Assembly (NCBI RefSeq): GCF_009729415.1 | Contig: NZ_MPKW01000022.1 | Span: 177,712-241,711, forward strand | Length of the DNA: 64,000 bases | Direction: 5' to 3' | DNA from: Mycolicibacterium sp. CBMA 234 | GTDB taxonomy: Bacteria; Actinomycetota; Actinomycetes; Mycobacteriales; Mycobacteriaceae | Shown: one piece after another, positions 9,996 through 19,151 of the stretch | How the letters are laid out: each line of letters opens with the position of its first letter | Numbering within the stretch: the first letter of the stretch is position 1 | Notes under the pieces: generated by a model | What the model saw: the letters and a program-made list of their open reading frames with translations, nothing else | The model's database searches: none | What the model was told of the DNA's origin: nothing | Translations under genes and position numbers: made by a program

Positions 9996-10060
9996 GCGCC
10001 GAGTGGCCAGTTATGACGCGCTTTTCCCGAAAAGCCGTGTCCTAACTGGCCATTCGGCGT
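9996..10060. terminator. Large inverted repeat between convergent embB and lipoprotein genes
   Basis: Two arms of 31 and 32 bases (9996-10026 and 10029-10060) face each other around a 2-base centre. Both contain AACTGGCCA or its complement, GCCGA-like ends and a CTTTTC/GAAAAG tip; I count only a few mismatches and one single-base bulge. It starts 6 bases after the embB stop and ends 9 bases before the convergent gene's stop, so a two-way terminator is the simplest role. The arm length is much greater than a normal terminator needs, so it could also be a dispersed palindromic element. Confidence 0.75.
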
Positions 10061-10069
10061 CAGGGGCAG

Positions 10070-10549
10070 CTACTTCCAGCGCCACCAGTGCTCGTCCGGA
10101 TCGCTAGGGTTATCGACCGATTTGAGGTCGAGTGACGTGGGCGTCGCCGACAGGGGTTGCAGGACCCACTCCGTCGGCGCCGCCACCGCGTTCGTCGGCC
10201 CACCGGACAGGTAGCCCTCCGTCCAGCGGAGGCGGATGACACACGGCCCGTTGGGGGACACCGGCTGGTAGCTCCAGGTACCCCGCTGGCCTTGCGCTCG
10301 GTCCTGGAAGTTGGCTGATCCGTCCTTGCCGAGGGTGACGCCCAATGTGCTGCCCGTCATCCAGAGGCCGGCCAATTGCTCTACCGTGACCGCCGAATGC
10401 GCGCATTCCGCAGCCACATTGAGCGTTGGCGACGGCGTGGGATCAGCGACCGGCGCGCCCACCGCAGACTTGTCAGTGCAACTGGCCAGACCGGCTATGG
10501 CTGCGGCCGCGCAAAACCCGGCGGCCGCACGTTTGTTGAGCCATCCCAT
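10070..10549 (-). CDS. Putative lipoprotein downstream of narK
   Basis: The 159-residue product begins with a positively charged stretch (MGWLNKR), a hydrophobic segment and a lipobox LASC, so Cys24 should be lipidated after signal peptidase II cleavage. The mature part has a low-complexity Pro/Thr linker followed by a compact domain with FQDRAQGQRGTWSYQ, CVIRLRW and EHWWRWK, which suggests a small beta-rich fold. It lies 69 bases after narK on the same strand and ends next to the large inverted repeat, so it may be the last gene of the nar transcript. I do not recognise a family and infer no enzymatic role. Confidence 0.7.
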   Translation of the reverse strand: MGWLNKRAAAGFCAAAAIAGLASCTDKSAVGAPVADPTPSPTLNVAAECAHSAVTVEQLAGLWMTGSTLGVTLGKDGSANFQDRAQGQRGTWSYQPVSPNGPCVIRLRWTEGYLSGGPTNAVAAPTEWVLQPLSATPTSLDLKSVDNPSDPDEHWWRWK

Positions 10550-10618
10550 CCCGAACTCCCCCTGTCGAAACCCAGCCCCGCGCCCATTGTGGCACTGCGG
10601 TGGTCTGGGCGACAGGTG

Positions 10619-12016
10619 CTACGCGACGCTGACAGCCTCCGCGGGCCGGACAGCCGGGATGGTGACGAGCGGGGTACGGATGTAACGCATCCAGGTCAGC
10701 GTCAGGGCTGCCGCATAGAAGGTGACGAAGACCCAGAACGCCGCAGTCGCCGAACCGCTGGACAAGTACGACTGTCGGAGTGCGAGGTTGATCCCCACTC
10801 CCCCGAGCGCGCCTATCGCACCGGCGAATCCGATGAGGGCACCCGACATGGCCCGGGACCAGTTCTGGCGCTCGGTCTCGCTGCACACTAGCGAGCGGCT
10901 GCGGGCCTCGAAGATCGACGGAATCATCTTGTACACCGAGCCATTGCCGATGCCCGACAGGACGAACAGCGCGACGAAGCCGACGATGAAGCACGTCATG
11001 GTGGCCGCATCGACCGCCCCGCCGGTGTGGTCGTGGTAGGTCGACGCCGAAATCAGCAGGGCACCAAAGAGAATCATGCCTCCGAGGGCCACCATCGTGA
11101 CGCGGCCACCGCCGATGCGGTCGGCGAGCTTGCCGCCATACACACGCGCGACTGACCCTAGAAGCGGTCCCACAAAAGCGATCTGGGCCGCGTGCAGGGC
11201 CGCCTGCGCAGCGCTCTGACCGCCGGCGACGAAGTTGATCTGCAGAATCTGACTGAACGCGAACGAGAAGCCGATGAACGATCCGAATGTGCCTATGTAG
11301 AGGCACGCGACGATCCAGGTGTCGGGCACGGTGAGGATGGAACGCATTGCGGTGGCATCGATTCGGTGCTCTGCGAGATTGTTCATGAACAACGCGGCAC
11401 CGATCGCTGCGATGGCGAGCAGCACCAGATAGATGGCGCAGACCCAGTAGGGCGCGCGGTTGCCCGCGGCGGCAATTACCAGCAGGCCCACCACCTGAAT
11501 GGCCGGCACACCGAGATTGCCACCGCCAGCGTTGATTCCGAGTGCCCAGCCCTTGAGCCGCTGCGGATAGAAGGCGTTGATGTTGGTCATGGACGACGCG
11601 AAGTTGCCGCCACCGAGCCCTGCGAGCGCCGCGCACAGCAGATATGGCCAGAGCGGCAGACCTGGGTGAGCCAGCAGCCACATGGAGCCGAGCGTCGGGA
11701 TCAGGAGCACGAGCGCGGAGAAGACGGTCCAGTTGCGGCCGCCGAAGGTCGCGGTCGCCATGGTGTAGGGGACGCGCAGACAGCCGCCGACCAGCGTTGC
11801 GGTGGCTGCCAGCAGGAACTTGTCACCGGCGGTAAAGCCGTAGACCGACTCCGGCATGAACAGCACCATGACCGACCACATGGTCCAGATCGACAGTCCG
11901 ACATGCTCGGCGATCACCGACCACAGCAAGTTCCGCCGGGCGACGTTCTTGTTACCGGCCTCCCAGGCGACGATGTCTTCGGGATCCCAGTCTGTAATGG
12001 TTCGCGATCGAAACAT
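10619..12016 (-). CDS. narK: Nitrate/nitrite transporter NarK
   Basis: This is a major-facilitator nitrate/nitrite porter of 465 residues. The nitrate signature is visible as GLGGGNFASSMTNINAFYP followed by GWALGINAGGGNLGV, and the second half carries the matching loop GIGNGSVYKMIPSIFEARS. It likely brings nitrate in for NarGHI and exports nitrite. It lies downstream of narI with a 103-base gap. No Shine-Dalgarno is seen before the ATG, but TAGATT lies 6 bases upstream of it, so narK might have its own leaderless start in addition to read-through from narG. Which direction of transport dominates cannot be told from sequence. Confidence 0.93.
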   Translation of the reverse strand: MFRSRTITDWDPEDIVAWEAGNKNVARRNLLWSVIAEHVGLSIWTMWSVMVLFMPESVYGFTAGDKFLLAATATLVGGCLRVPYTMATATFGGRNWTVFSALVLLIPTLGSMWLLAHPGLPLWPYLLCAALAGLGGGNFASSMTNINAFYPQRLKGWALGINAGGGNLGVPAIQVVGLLVIAAAGNRAPYWVCAIYLVLLAIAAIGAALFMNNLAEHRIDATAMRSILTVPDTWIVACLYIGTFGSFIGFSFAFSQILQINFVAGGQSAAQAALHAAQIAFVGPLLGSVARVYGGKLADRIGGGRVTMVALGGMILFGALLISASTYHDHTGGAVDAATMTCFIVGFVALFVLSGIGNGSVYKMIPSIFEARSRSLVCSETERQNWSRAMSGALIGFAGAIGALGGVGINLALRQSYLSSGSATAAFWVFVTFYAAALTLTWMRYIRTPLVTIPAVRPAEAVSVA

Positions 12017-12119
12017 GCTGCAAATCTAGGAATTTCATGTTTCCCAGAGGCTCTGAGCGATGTCCCGGTCGTGAAGATTCACTCACCTACCGCGCGTTGT
12101 CGCCGTGAAGAGACGGCGG

Positions 12120-12863
12120 TCACACCCAGCGACTGCGAGGCGGCGGTGCCTGCGGTGTCACCCAGGCCTTGGCGTACCGACTGTTGCTGGCGCGCTGTGG
12201 ATCTCGGCTCCGGTAGACCACGTACGGGCGCACCAAGTAGCCGACCGGGGCACTGAACATGTGCACCAAACGGGTGTAGGGCCAAATACCGAACAAGGTC
12301 AGCACGATGATTACGTGCACCTGGAACGACAGTGGCGCGGTCGCCATCAGCTCGGGTGTCGGATGCGGGGTGAAAAGGCTTCGCAGCCAAGGCGATACGG
12401 TCTCGCGGTAGTTGTATGCGGATGCCACGTTGCCGATGGTGTTCACCATCCCGGTGACCAGCGCACCGACCAGCAGCAGGTACATCAGCTTGTCGCTGAC
12501 GGTTGTAGCGGCACGCACCGCAGGTACCGTCGTGCGGCGGTACAGCAAGATTGCGGCCCCGGCGATCACGGCGAACCCGGCCGGTGCGCCCATACCGATC
12601 GCCATCAGGTGGTAGGCGTGCTCGGAGATCCCGATCGCCGACGTCCACGACTCCGGGATCAGCAGGCCGACCACATGTCCGCCCAGCACTCCGAGGATCC
12701 CGAAGTGAAACAGCGGACTACCCAACCGGAGCAGTCGGCTTTCGTAGATCTGCGATGACCGTGTGGTCCAACCGAATTGGTCGGTCCGGTAACGCCAGAT
12801 GTGCCCCAACACGAACGAGGTGAACGCGATGTACGGCAGCGTCATCCACAGGAGACTGGTCAT
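12120..12863 (-). CDS. narI: Respiratory nitrate reductase gamma subunit NarI
   Basis: NarI is the membrane cytochrome b that takes electrons from quinol and passes them to NarH. The 247-residue protein has about five hydrophobic helices (for example ITEM-like YIAFTSFVLGHIWRYR at the N-terminus and HVIIVLTLFGIWPYTRLVH near the C-terminus), with histidines at helix ends that fit diheme ligation (H in FHFGILGVLGGHVVG and in FQVHVIIV/RLVHMF). Its ATG overlaps the narJ stop as ATGA, indicating coupled translation in a narGHJI operon. The arginine-rich tail after residue 215 is probably cytoplasmic. Confidence 0.94.
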   Translation of the reverse strand: MTSLLWMTLPYIAFTSFVLGHIWRYRTDQFGWTTRSSQIYESRLLRLGSPLFHFGILGVLGGHVVGLLIPESWTSAIGISEHAYHLMAIGMGAPAGFAVIAGAAILLYRRTTVPAVRAATTVSDKLMYLLLVGALVTGMVNTIGNVASAYNYRETVSPWLRSLFTPHPTPELMATAPLSFQVHVIIVLTLFGIWPYTRLVHMFSAPVGYLVRPYVVYRSRDPQRASNSRYAKAWVTPQAPPPRSRWV

Positions 12864-13546
12864 CGCCGACCGCCGATCATGGACGGGTCCATGGTCATCG
12901 GATCCATGCCGAACGGGTCGAGGCCCACATCTTCGTCGGGCGGACCCTCAGCAGCCAGCTCGGTGATGCGCCGCCGGTCGGCGGTGTTGATGGGCGGCAA
13001 TGTGGCAAGAACAGCCGCCATCAATCCGGCATACGGAGAACCGCTCTCCTGCAACGACAGTCGCAGCAGTTCGAGCACCGGCACGTGCTCGGCAAGTAGG
13101 CGCTCACCCCGCGCCTGGTCGACGGTTGCGGCGAATTCGAGCACCAGCGGCAGATAGTCGGGCAACTCCTCGTCGCCGATCACCATGTCCGCTTGCCGGT
13201 AGGCGTGCTTGAACCGCAACAGCGCCATCCCCCGCTTGCGGGTGTCGCCATAGGCGTAGTACGTGAGGTGCAGGCTAGAACGCCGCCGCATGTCGAACGT
13301 CTCGACATACCGCGCCGCGCGTTCGGTCGGTTCTGTCTCGCAGAAGTACAGCAGGAAGTCGGTGATCTGTGTGCGGATGGGTTCGGTGAATTCACCTGCG
13401 GCCGCGGCCAACTCGTCGGTGAGCGCGCACGTTTCGGCGGTCGGGTAATCGAGGAGCAGCGCGGTGATGCGCCACACCAGCCGCTGTTGGTGCTCGGACA
13501 GGTCGGGACCGGTGGCGGTGCGCCGGCCCAAGGACAGGAGTTTCAT
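12860..13546 (-). CDS. narJ: Nitrate reductase assembly chaperone NarJ
   Basis: NarJ is the TorD-like chaperone that binds apo-NarG and guides molybdenum cofactor insertion and attachment to NarI. The 228-residue product fits the family: RITALLLDYPTAE near the N-terminus, ERAARYVETFDMRRRSSLHL, and YGDTRKRGMALLRF, a typical NarJ motif. The start is ATG 13546 (MKLLSLGRR), 7 bases after the narH stop; the reading frame stays open further upstream only inside narH, where the residues are nonsense. The tail is Met/Asp-rich (DPFGMDPMTMDPSM), which is unusual and may be disordered. The stop overlaps the narI start. Confidence 0.93.
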   Translation of the reverse strand: MKLLSLGRRTATGPDLSEHQQRLVWRITALLLDYPTAETCALTDELAAAAGEFTEPIRTQITDFLLYFCETEPTERAARYVETFDMRRRSSLHLTYYAYGDTRKRGMALLRFKHAYRQADMVIGDEELPDYLPLVLEFAATVDQARGERLLAEHVPVLELLRLSLQESGSPYAGLMAAVLATLPPINTADRRRITELAAEGPPDEDVGLDPFGMDPMTMDPSMIGGRR

Positions 13547-13553
13547 CGCTCGC

Positions 13554-15158
13554 TCATTTCGTAGGCACCAGCCCGTCGGAACTGCGACCGTCCCAGTTGA
13601 GCAGGTTGACCCGAGACGGATCATCCTTCGGCACAGCGCTGTTGGTGTCGACGAGGTGGAACTTGTCGGCCATGGCATCGAAGGCGCTCATGCCGGGTCC
13701 GCCATCGCCGTCGAGGCTGCACCCGGTAGCGATCGCGTCCAAGCGGTGCGCGTCAGAGCCGGCACCGCTCGGAATGACATACCGGTCTTGATATTTGGCG
13801 ATCGCGAGCAGCCGGTACATCGCTTCGATCTCGTCGCCGGTGAGCCGCACCGACTCGGGGATGGTTTCGTCGAACTCCTCGCCAAGGTTGGCCGACCGCA
13901 TGTAGGCGCGCATCGCCGCCAGGCGTTGCAGCGACGCTCGGACGGGGCCGACCTCACCCGCGGTGAACAGCTCGGCGAGGTACTCGATGGGGATCCGCAG
14001 GGTGTCGATGGCGCCGAACAGGTTGTTCTTGTTCTCGCCGTCGTGGCCGGTTTCCTTGAGGATGTCGACCACCGGAGACAGCGGCGGGACGTACCAGACC
14101 ATGGGCATGGTCCGGTACTCCGGGTGCAAGGGGAGCGCCACCTGATAGTCCACGATCAGCCGGTAAACCGGCGAATTCTGCGCTGCCTCAATCCATTCCG
14201 GCGAGATGCCGGCGCGCTCGGCCTCTGCCACCACTCGCGGGTCGTGCGGGTTGAGGAACACCCCGAGCTGCGACGGATAGAGATCCTTGTCGTCGGTGAC
14301 CGATGCCGCTTCGAGCACCTTGTCGGCGTCGTAGAGCATCACGCCGATGTACCGCAGCCGGCCCACGCAGGTCTCCGAGCAGACCGTCGGAATACCCACC
14401 TCCACGCGCGGATAGCAGAAGGTGCACTTCTCGGCCTTGCCGGTCTTGTGGTTGAAATAGATCTTCTTGTAGGGACATCCGGTGACGCACTGCCGCCAGC
14501 CGCGGCACTTGTCCTGATCCACCAGAACAATGCCGTCCTCAGCGCGCTTATAGATGGCACCGGACGGGCACGCCGCGGCACACGCCGGGTTGAGACAGTG
14601 CTCGCAGATGCGGGGCAGGTAGAACATGAAGGTCTGCTCGAACTCGAGCTTCACCTTCTTGGATACCTCCTCCACCTTGGCCAGCAACGGATCTCGGCCC
14701 ACCTGTTCGGGTCCGCCGCCGAGGTCGTCGTCCCAGTTGGCGCCCCAGGTGACCTTGGTGTCCTGGCCGGTGATCAGCGACTTGGGTCGCGCCACCGGGG
14801 TGGTGTCCATCAACGGCGACGACAGCAGGTTGTCGTAGTCGTAGGTCCACGGGTCGTAGTAGTCGCTGACCGTCGGCAGATCCGGGTTGGCAAAGATGTT
14901 GAGCAGCCGCTTGAGCCGGGACCCGGATTTCAGGGTGAGCTTGCCGCGCTTGTTGAGCGTCCAGCCGCCCTTCCAGCGTTCCTGATCCTGGTACTGCCGT
15001 GGATATCCCTGTCCGGGACGGGTTTCCACGTTGTTGAACCAGACGTACTCGACACCGCTGCGGTTGGTCCACGCCTGCTTGCAGGTGACGCTGCAGGTGT
15101 GGCAGCCGATGCACTTGTCGAGGTTCATCACCATCGCAAGTTGCGCCATGACTCTCAT
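13554..15158 (-). CDS. narH: Respiratory nitrate reductase beta subunit NarH
   Basis: NarH carries four Fe-S clusters that wire NarI to NarG. The 534-residue protein has the expected Cys groups: CIGCHTCSVTCKQAW (residues 16-30), CEHCLNPACAAACPSGAIYK, CRGWRQCVTGCPYKK and CTFCYPR...CSETCVGRLRYIG. In the third group Trp replaces the second Cys (CRGW), the known signature for the [3Fe-4S] cluster in NarH. The start is ATG 15158 (MRVMAQLAMVMNLDK); a second ATG at 15149 is also possible. It follows narG by 3 bases, consistent with tight operon structure. No truncation or missing ligand was noticed. Confidence 0.96.
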   Translation of the reverse strand: MRVMAQLAMVMNLDKCIGCHTCSVTCKQAWTNRSGVEYVWFNNVETRPGQGYPRQYQDQERWKGGWTLNKRGKLTLKSGSRLKRLLNIFANPDLPTVSDYYDPWTYDYDNLLSSPLMDTTPVARPKSLITGQDTKVTWGANWDDDLGGGPEQVGRDPLLAKVEEVSKKVKLEFEQTFMFYLPRICEHCLNPACAAACPSGAIYKRAEDGIVLVDQDKCRGWRQCVTGCPYKKIYFNHKTGKAEKCTFCYPRVEVGIPTVCSETCVGRLRYIGVMLYDADKVLEAASVTDDKDLYPSQLGVFLNPHDPRVVAEAERAGISPEWIEAAQNSPVYRLIVDYQVALPLHPEYRTMPMVWYVPPLSPVVDILKETGHDGENKNNLFGAIDTLRIPIEYLAELFTAGEVGPVRASLQRLAAMRAYMRSANLGEEFDETIPESVRLTGDEIEAMYRLLAIAKYQDRYVIPSGAGSDAHRLDAIATGCSLDGDGGPGMSAFDAMADKFHLVDTNSAVPKDDPSRVNLLNWDGRSSDGLVPTK

Positions 15159-15161
15159 TGG

Positions 15162-18100
15162 TCAGTACTCCACTTCTTGCGAACGGCGACGGATCGTCGT
15201 CACCTCGTCACGCTGATTTCCGGTGGGGCCGTGGTAGTTCAGCGCAAAGGACTGCTGGGCGTAGCCGCCGATCAAGTGGGTGGGCTTGATCATGATGCGG
15301 GTCAATGCATTGTGGATACCGCCGCGCTTACCGGTTTTCTCGGTGCGCGGGACGTCGACCGCCTTGTCCTGGGCGTGGTACATGAACACCAGGCCTTCGG
15401 GCATCCGGTGGCTGACAATCGCGCGGGCATTCACCACACCGTTGCGGTTGGTGCACTCGATCCAGTCGTTGTCCTTCACCCCGATCTTGGCGGCGTCCAC
15501 GTCGGACATCCAGATCGCCTGTCCGCCACGGGAAAGCGTGAGCATGTACAGGTTGTCCTGGTACGCGGAGTGAATGGACCACTTGGAGTGCGGGGTCAGG
15601 TAGCGGACCGTGATTGAACGACTGGTCGTATCGCCGTCTGTGCTGCCCACAACCGGCTCGTCGAACAGCGCCGTCATGTCCAGGGGCGGACGGAAGGTCG
15701 GCAGCTGCTCCCCCATCTCGTCCATCCAGTCGTGGTCGAGGTAGAAGTGCTGGCGCCCGGTGAGGGTGTGCCACGGCTTGAGCCGTTCAGTGTTGATGGT
15801 GAACGGCGAATAGCGGCGGCCGCCGGTCTCCGAGCCCGACCACTCCGGTGACGTGTTGACCGGCATGGGGCGAGCCTGGGTGTCCGCGAACGTGATTCGC
15901 TTGCCCTCGTTCTCGGTGGCCAGGTCGACCAATTCGGTTCCGGTACGACGCTGCAGCGCCTCGAAGCCCTCTACCGCCAGCCGACCGTTGGTCGTACCGG
16001 ACAGCGCCAGGATTGCCTCCGCGGCATGGGTGTCCTTGGCCAATGACGGCCGTCCCGCAGCGACGCCACGATCCGAGACGCCGTTGACGCCGCGCAGGTA
16101 TTCGACCTCAGCGTCAGGATGCGTGGTGACGCCCTTGACCGTCAGGCCGAGGGTTTCCACCAACGGGCCGAGCGCGGCCATCTTGTCCGCGATTGCCGGG
16201 TAGTCACGCTCCACCGTCACCAGGCGCGGCATGGTCTTGCCTGGAATCGGTTCGCATTCACCGGCTCTCCAGTCCAGCACCTTTCCGCCCGGCTGGGCGG
16301 TGGCGTCGGAGCTGTCGTGCTGCAACGGCATCGCCACGATGTCCTTGCGCTTGCCCAGGTGCTTTTCAGCCAACCACGAGAAGCCACGGGCGATCCGGTG
16401 GAAGGCGTCGAAGTCGGTCTTGGTCTCCCAGGGCGGCGAAATGGCCGGCGAGAACGCGTGCACGAACGGGTGCATGTCGGTGCTCGACAGGTCGTGCTTC
16501 TCGTACCAGGTTGCGGCCGGGAGCACGATGTCCGAGTACAGCGTCGTGCTGGTGTTGCGGAAGTCCAAGGACAGCAACAGATCCAGCTTTCCAGCCGGAG
16601 CCTCGCTACGCCAGCGCACCTCCTGCGGCCGCACCCCGTCTTCGTCGCTGGCCGCGACGTTGGAGTCGGCACCGAGCAGGTGCTTGAGGAAGTACTCGTT
16701 GCCCTTCGCCGATGAACCCAGCAGATTGGACCGCCACACCGTCAAACAGCGCGGGAAGTTCTCCGGCGCATCGGGGTCCTCACAAGCGAACTGCAGATGT
16801 CCGGACTTCAGGCCGTCCAGCACGTGCTGTGCTGCGTCCTTGCCGAGCCGCTCCGCTTCGTCAGCCAGATCCAGCGGATTGCGGTTGAACGTGGGATAAC
16901 TCGGCATCCAGCCCAGCCGGCTCGCGAGGGCGATGTTGTCGGCCGCGGTCCGGCTCCCCAGGGTCCCGGTAGCCAGCGGCGAGGTCATGGGCTCGGTGGT
17001 GAACCGGTCGTAGCGCCACTGGTCGGTGGCGAGATACCAGAACACGGTGCCCTGCATCTGCCGCGGTGCCCGCTGCCAGTCAAGGCCGTATGCCAATGTG
17101 CCCCAGCCGGTTACCGGTCGGCACTTCTCCTGGCCGACGTAGTGGGCCCAGCCGCCGCCGTTGACGCCCTGACAGCCGGTGAGGATGACCAGGGACAAAA
17201 ACGAGCGGTAGATCTGGTCGGAGTGGAACCAGTGGTTGGTGCCGGCCCCCATCAGGATCATCGAGCGGCCCTTGGAACGCTCTGCGTTGTCGGCGAATTC
17301 GCGGGCGATGCGTTCGGCGGCCTGCGCGGGCACGCCCGTGATGGCCTGCTGCCAGGCCGGGGTGTACGGCTCATTGGCGTCGTCGTAACCGGTCGGCCAG
17401 GTGCCCGGCAGGCCGTCCCGGGACACGCCGTACTGGGCCAGCATCAGGTCGAACACCGTCGTGACCCGATGTCCGGCAATGGTTCTGGTCGGCACTCCGC
17501 GCTCCAGCACCCCGGGCTGGTCGGTGTCGAACCGAGGTAGCGCGACGGCGGCGGCATCATCAACGACTTGGCCGGCGCTTTCGTAGAGCGTGAGGAGGGG
17601 GTCCACCCCCTGTAGGTCGAGATTCCAGCGTCCTTCACCGGATGCGGTGAAGCGATGGCCCAGCGACCCGTTGGGCACCACGGGGATACCGTCGGCGTCC
17701 AGCAGCACCGGCTTGGACTCAGCAGCCTCAGTGTCCGCGTAATCGCCACCGAGATCCGCTGCGGTGAGGAACTTTCCGGGCAGAACCCGGCCGTCACGCT
17801 CGATCAACGTCACCAAGAATGGCAGGTCCGTGTACTTCTTGACGTAGTCGGTGAAGTACGGGGTCTTCTTCTCGACGAAGAATTCCTTGAGGATGACGTG
17901 GCCCATCGACATGGCCAGTGCGGCGTCGGTGCCGGGGTTCGCCGGCAGCCATTCGTCGGCGAACTTGGTGTTGTCCGCGTAATCCGGTGACACCACAACG
18001 ACTTTCTGCCCGCGATAGCGAGCCTCGGTCATGTAGTGCGCGTCGGGCGTACGGGTGACGGGGACGTTGGAGCCCCACATGATCAGGTAGCCGGCGTCGA

Positions 18101-18863
18101 ACCAGTCTGCGGATTCGGGGACGTCGGTCTGGTCACCGAACACCTGAGGTGACGCGACGGGCAGGTCGGCATACCAGTCGTAGAACGACAGCATGGAGCC
18201 GCCCATCAGCGAAATGAACCGGGCCCCAACGGCATGGCTCACCATCGACATGGCGGGAATCGGGGAGAAGCCGGCCACCCGGTCCGGGCCGTAGGTCTTG
18301 ACGGTATAGACGTGGGCCGCCGCCGCGATCTCGGCGGCCTCCCACCATTCGGCACGGACGAACCCGCCGCGCCCCCGCGCCGACTTGTAGGCGCGCGCCT
18401 TCACCGGGTCCTCGACCACGTCGGCCCAGGCCAACACCGGATCCTGAAGGCGCTCTTTGGCTTCGCGGTAGTAGTCGAGCAGCACGCCGCGGACGTACGG
18501 GTAGCGCACGCGCGCAGGCGAATACGTGTACCAGGAGAACGAGGCGCCACGCGGGCAGCCGCGCGGCTCGTACTCGGGCTTGTCGGCGCCGATCGACGGG
18601 TAGTCGGTTTGTTGTGACTCCCAAGTGATTACGCCGTCTTTGACGTAGATCTTCCACGAGCACGACCCCGTGCAGTTGACGCCGTGCGTGGAGCGCACCA
18701 CCTTGTCGTGGGCCCAGCGATCGCGATAAAAATCGTCGGCCGACCGCCCACCGACCTTGTGGATGGTGCGCTGGTCACCGGAAATTTCTCCGCGGTGAAA
18801 ATACTTGGACAATCGCAGCAGCGCGTCGCCTGACGCCTTGTTGTCGACCCGTGGTTCGGCCAC
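15162..18863 (-). CDS. narG: Respiratory nitrate reductase alpha subunit NarG
   Basis: NarG is the catalytic subunit that reduces nitrate to nitrite on a Mo-bisMGD centre, on the cytoplasmic face of the membrane. The 1233-residue length is normal. The FS0 cluster motif is present as H60-x3-C64-x3-C68-x34-C103 (HGVNCTGSCSW ... RGCPRGASF), with the His ligand typical of NarG. Other family blocks include GSMLSFYDWYADLPVASP, MGAGTNHWFHSDQIYRS and YLTPHSKWSIHSAYQDN. The start is GTG 18863 with a very strong AGGAGG seven bases upstream. It is the first gene of a narGHJI-narK series, and a sigma-A-like promoter lies just upstream. Confidence 0.97.
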   Translation of the reverse strand: MAEPRVDNKASGDALLRLSKYFHRGEISGDQRTIHKVGGRSADDFYRDRWAHDKVVRSTHGVNCTGSCSWKIYVKDGVITWESQQTDYPSIGADKPEYEPRGCPRGASFSWYTYSPARVRYPYVRGVLLDYYREAKERLQDPVLAWADVVEDPVKARAYKSARGRGGFVRAEWWEAAEIAAAAHVYTVKTYGPDRVAGFSPIPAMSMVSHAVGARFISLMGGSMLSFYDWYADLPVASPQVFGDQTDVPESADWFDAGYLIMWGSNVPVTRTPDAHYMTEARYRGQKVVVVSPDYADNTKFADEWLPANPGTDAALAMSMGHVILKEFFVEKKTPYFTDYVKKYTDLPFLVTLIERDGRVLPGKFLTAADLGGDYADTEAAESKPVLLDADGIPVVPNGSLGHRFTASGEGRWNLDLQGVDPLLTLYESAGQVVDDAAAVALPRFDTDQPGVLERGVPTRTIAGHRVTTVFDLMLAQYGVSRDGLPGTWPTGYDDANEPYTPAWQQAITGVPAQAAERIAREFADNAERSKGRSMILMGAGTNHWFHSDQIYRSFLSLVILTGCQGVNGGGWAHYVGQEKCRPVTGWGTLAYGLDWQRAPRQMQGTVFWYLATDQWRYDRFTTEPMTSPLATGTLGSRTAADNIALASRLGWMPSYPTFNRNPLDLADEAERLGKDAAQHVLDGLKSGHLQFACEDPDAPENFPRCLTVWRSNLLGSSAKGNEYFLKHLLGADSNVAASDEDGVRPQEVRWRSEAPAGKLDLLLSLDFRNTSTTLYSDIVLPAATWYEKHDLSSTDMHPFVHAFSPAISPPWETKTDFDAFHRIARGFSWLAEKHLGKRKDIVAMPLQHDSSDATAQPGGKVLDWRAGECEPIPGKTMPRLVTVERDYPAIADKMAALGPLVETLGLTVKGVTTHPDAEVEYLRGVNGVSDRGVAAGRPSLAKDTHAAEAILALSGTTNGRLAVEGFEALQRRTGTELVDLATENEGKRITFADTQARPMPVNTSPEWSGSETGGRRYSPFTINTERLKPWHTLTGRQHFYLDHDWMDEMGEQLPTFRPPLDMTALFDEPVVGSTDGDTTSRSITVRYLTPHSKWSIHSAYQDNLYMLTLSRGGQAIWMSDVDAAKIGVKDNDWIECTNRNGVVNARAIVSHRMPEGLVFMYHAQDKAVDVPRTEKTGKRGGIHNALTRIMIKPTHLIGGYAQQSFALNYHGPTGNQRDEVTTIRRRSQEVEY

Positions 18864-18892
18864 AAAGCCCTCCTTTCGAGCCGTTAAGCATG

Positions 18893-18920
18893 AGGTTAGG
18901 GCCGGTCAGACGGCTGTCAA
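18893..18920 (-). promoter_or_regulatory. Candidate housekeeping promoter for the nar operon
   Basis: Reading the minus strand, TTGACA (18920-18915) is followed after 16 bases by TAACCT (18898-18893), a good match to a sigma-A promoter. Transcription would start about 20 bases before the narG GTG, leaving just enough room for the AGGAGG ribosome site. The 358-base region 18864-19221 between narG and the next gene also contains a gene remnant at 19152-19217. I found no DosR-type palindrome or convincing CRP site, so oxygen or nitrogen control cannot be claimed from sequence. Confidence 0.5.
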
Positions 18921-19151
18921 AAGAACGCACCAGCCGGTTCCGGAGCGTGTGCAAACGCGTTAACAGCACGGTCATGTCCGGTAACAAGGGCTATTTCGGC
19001 ACCGCGGGTGCTTACCTGCGGCGATCCGTTGATCAGGGCAAATGCACGTGAACCGGGGTGCGGCGCCCGTCACATTGCCGCGACTACACGCTCCGAAATT
19101 CTTATCAGCGCGGTAACAATGGGGGTCCGGGCTAGGGCGGGCCGGAAGGCC

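Noticed and set aside
13464..15617. 717-codon open frame on the plus strand antisense to narH
   Set aside because: narH shows intact Fe-S cysteine motifs on the other strand, so the plus-strand frame is a shadow.
18940..19000. GlnR or CRP binding site upstream of narG
   Set aside because: A GTTAC motif and a GTTAAC are present, but spacing and the second half-site do not match convincingly.
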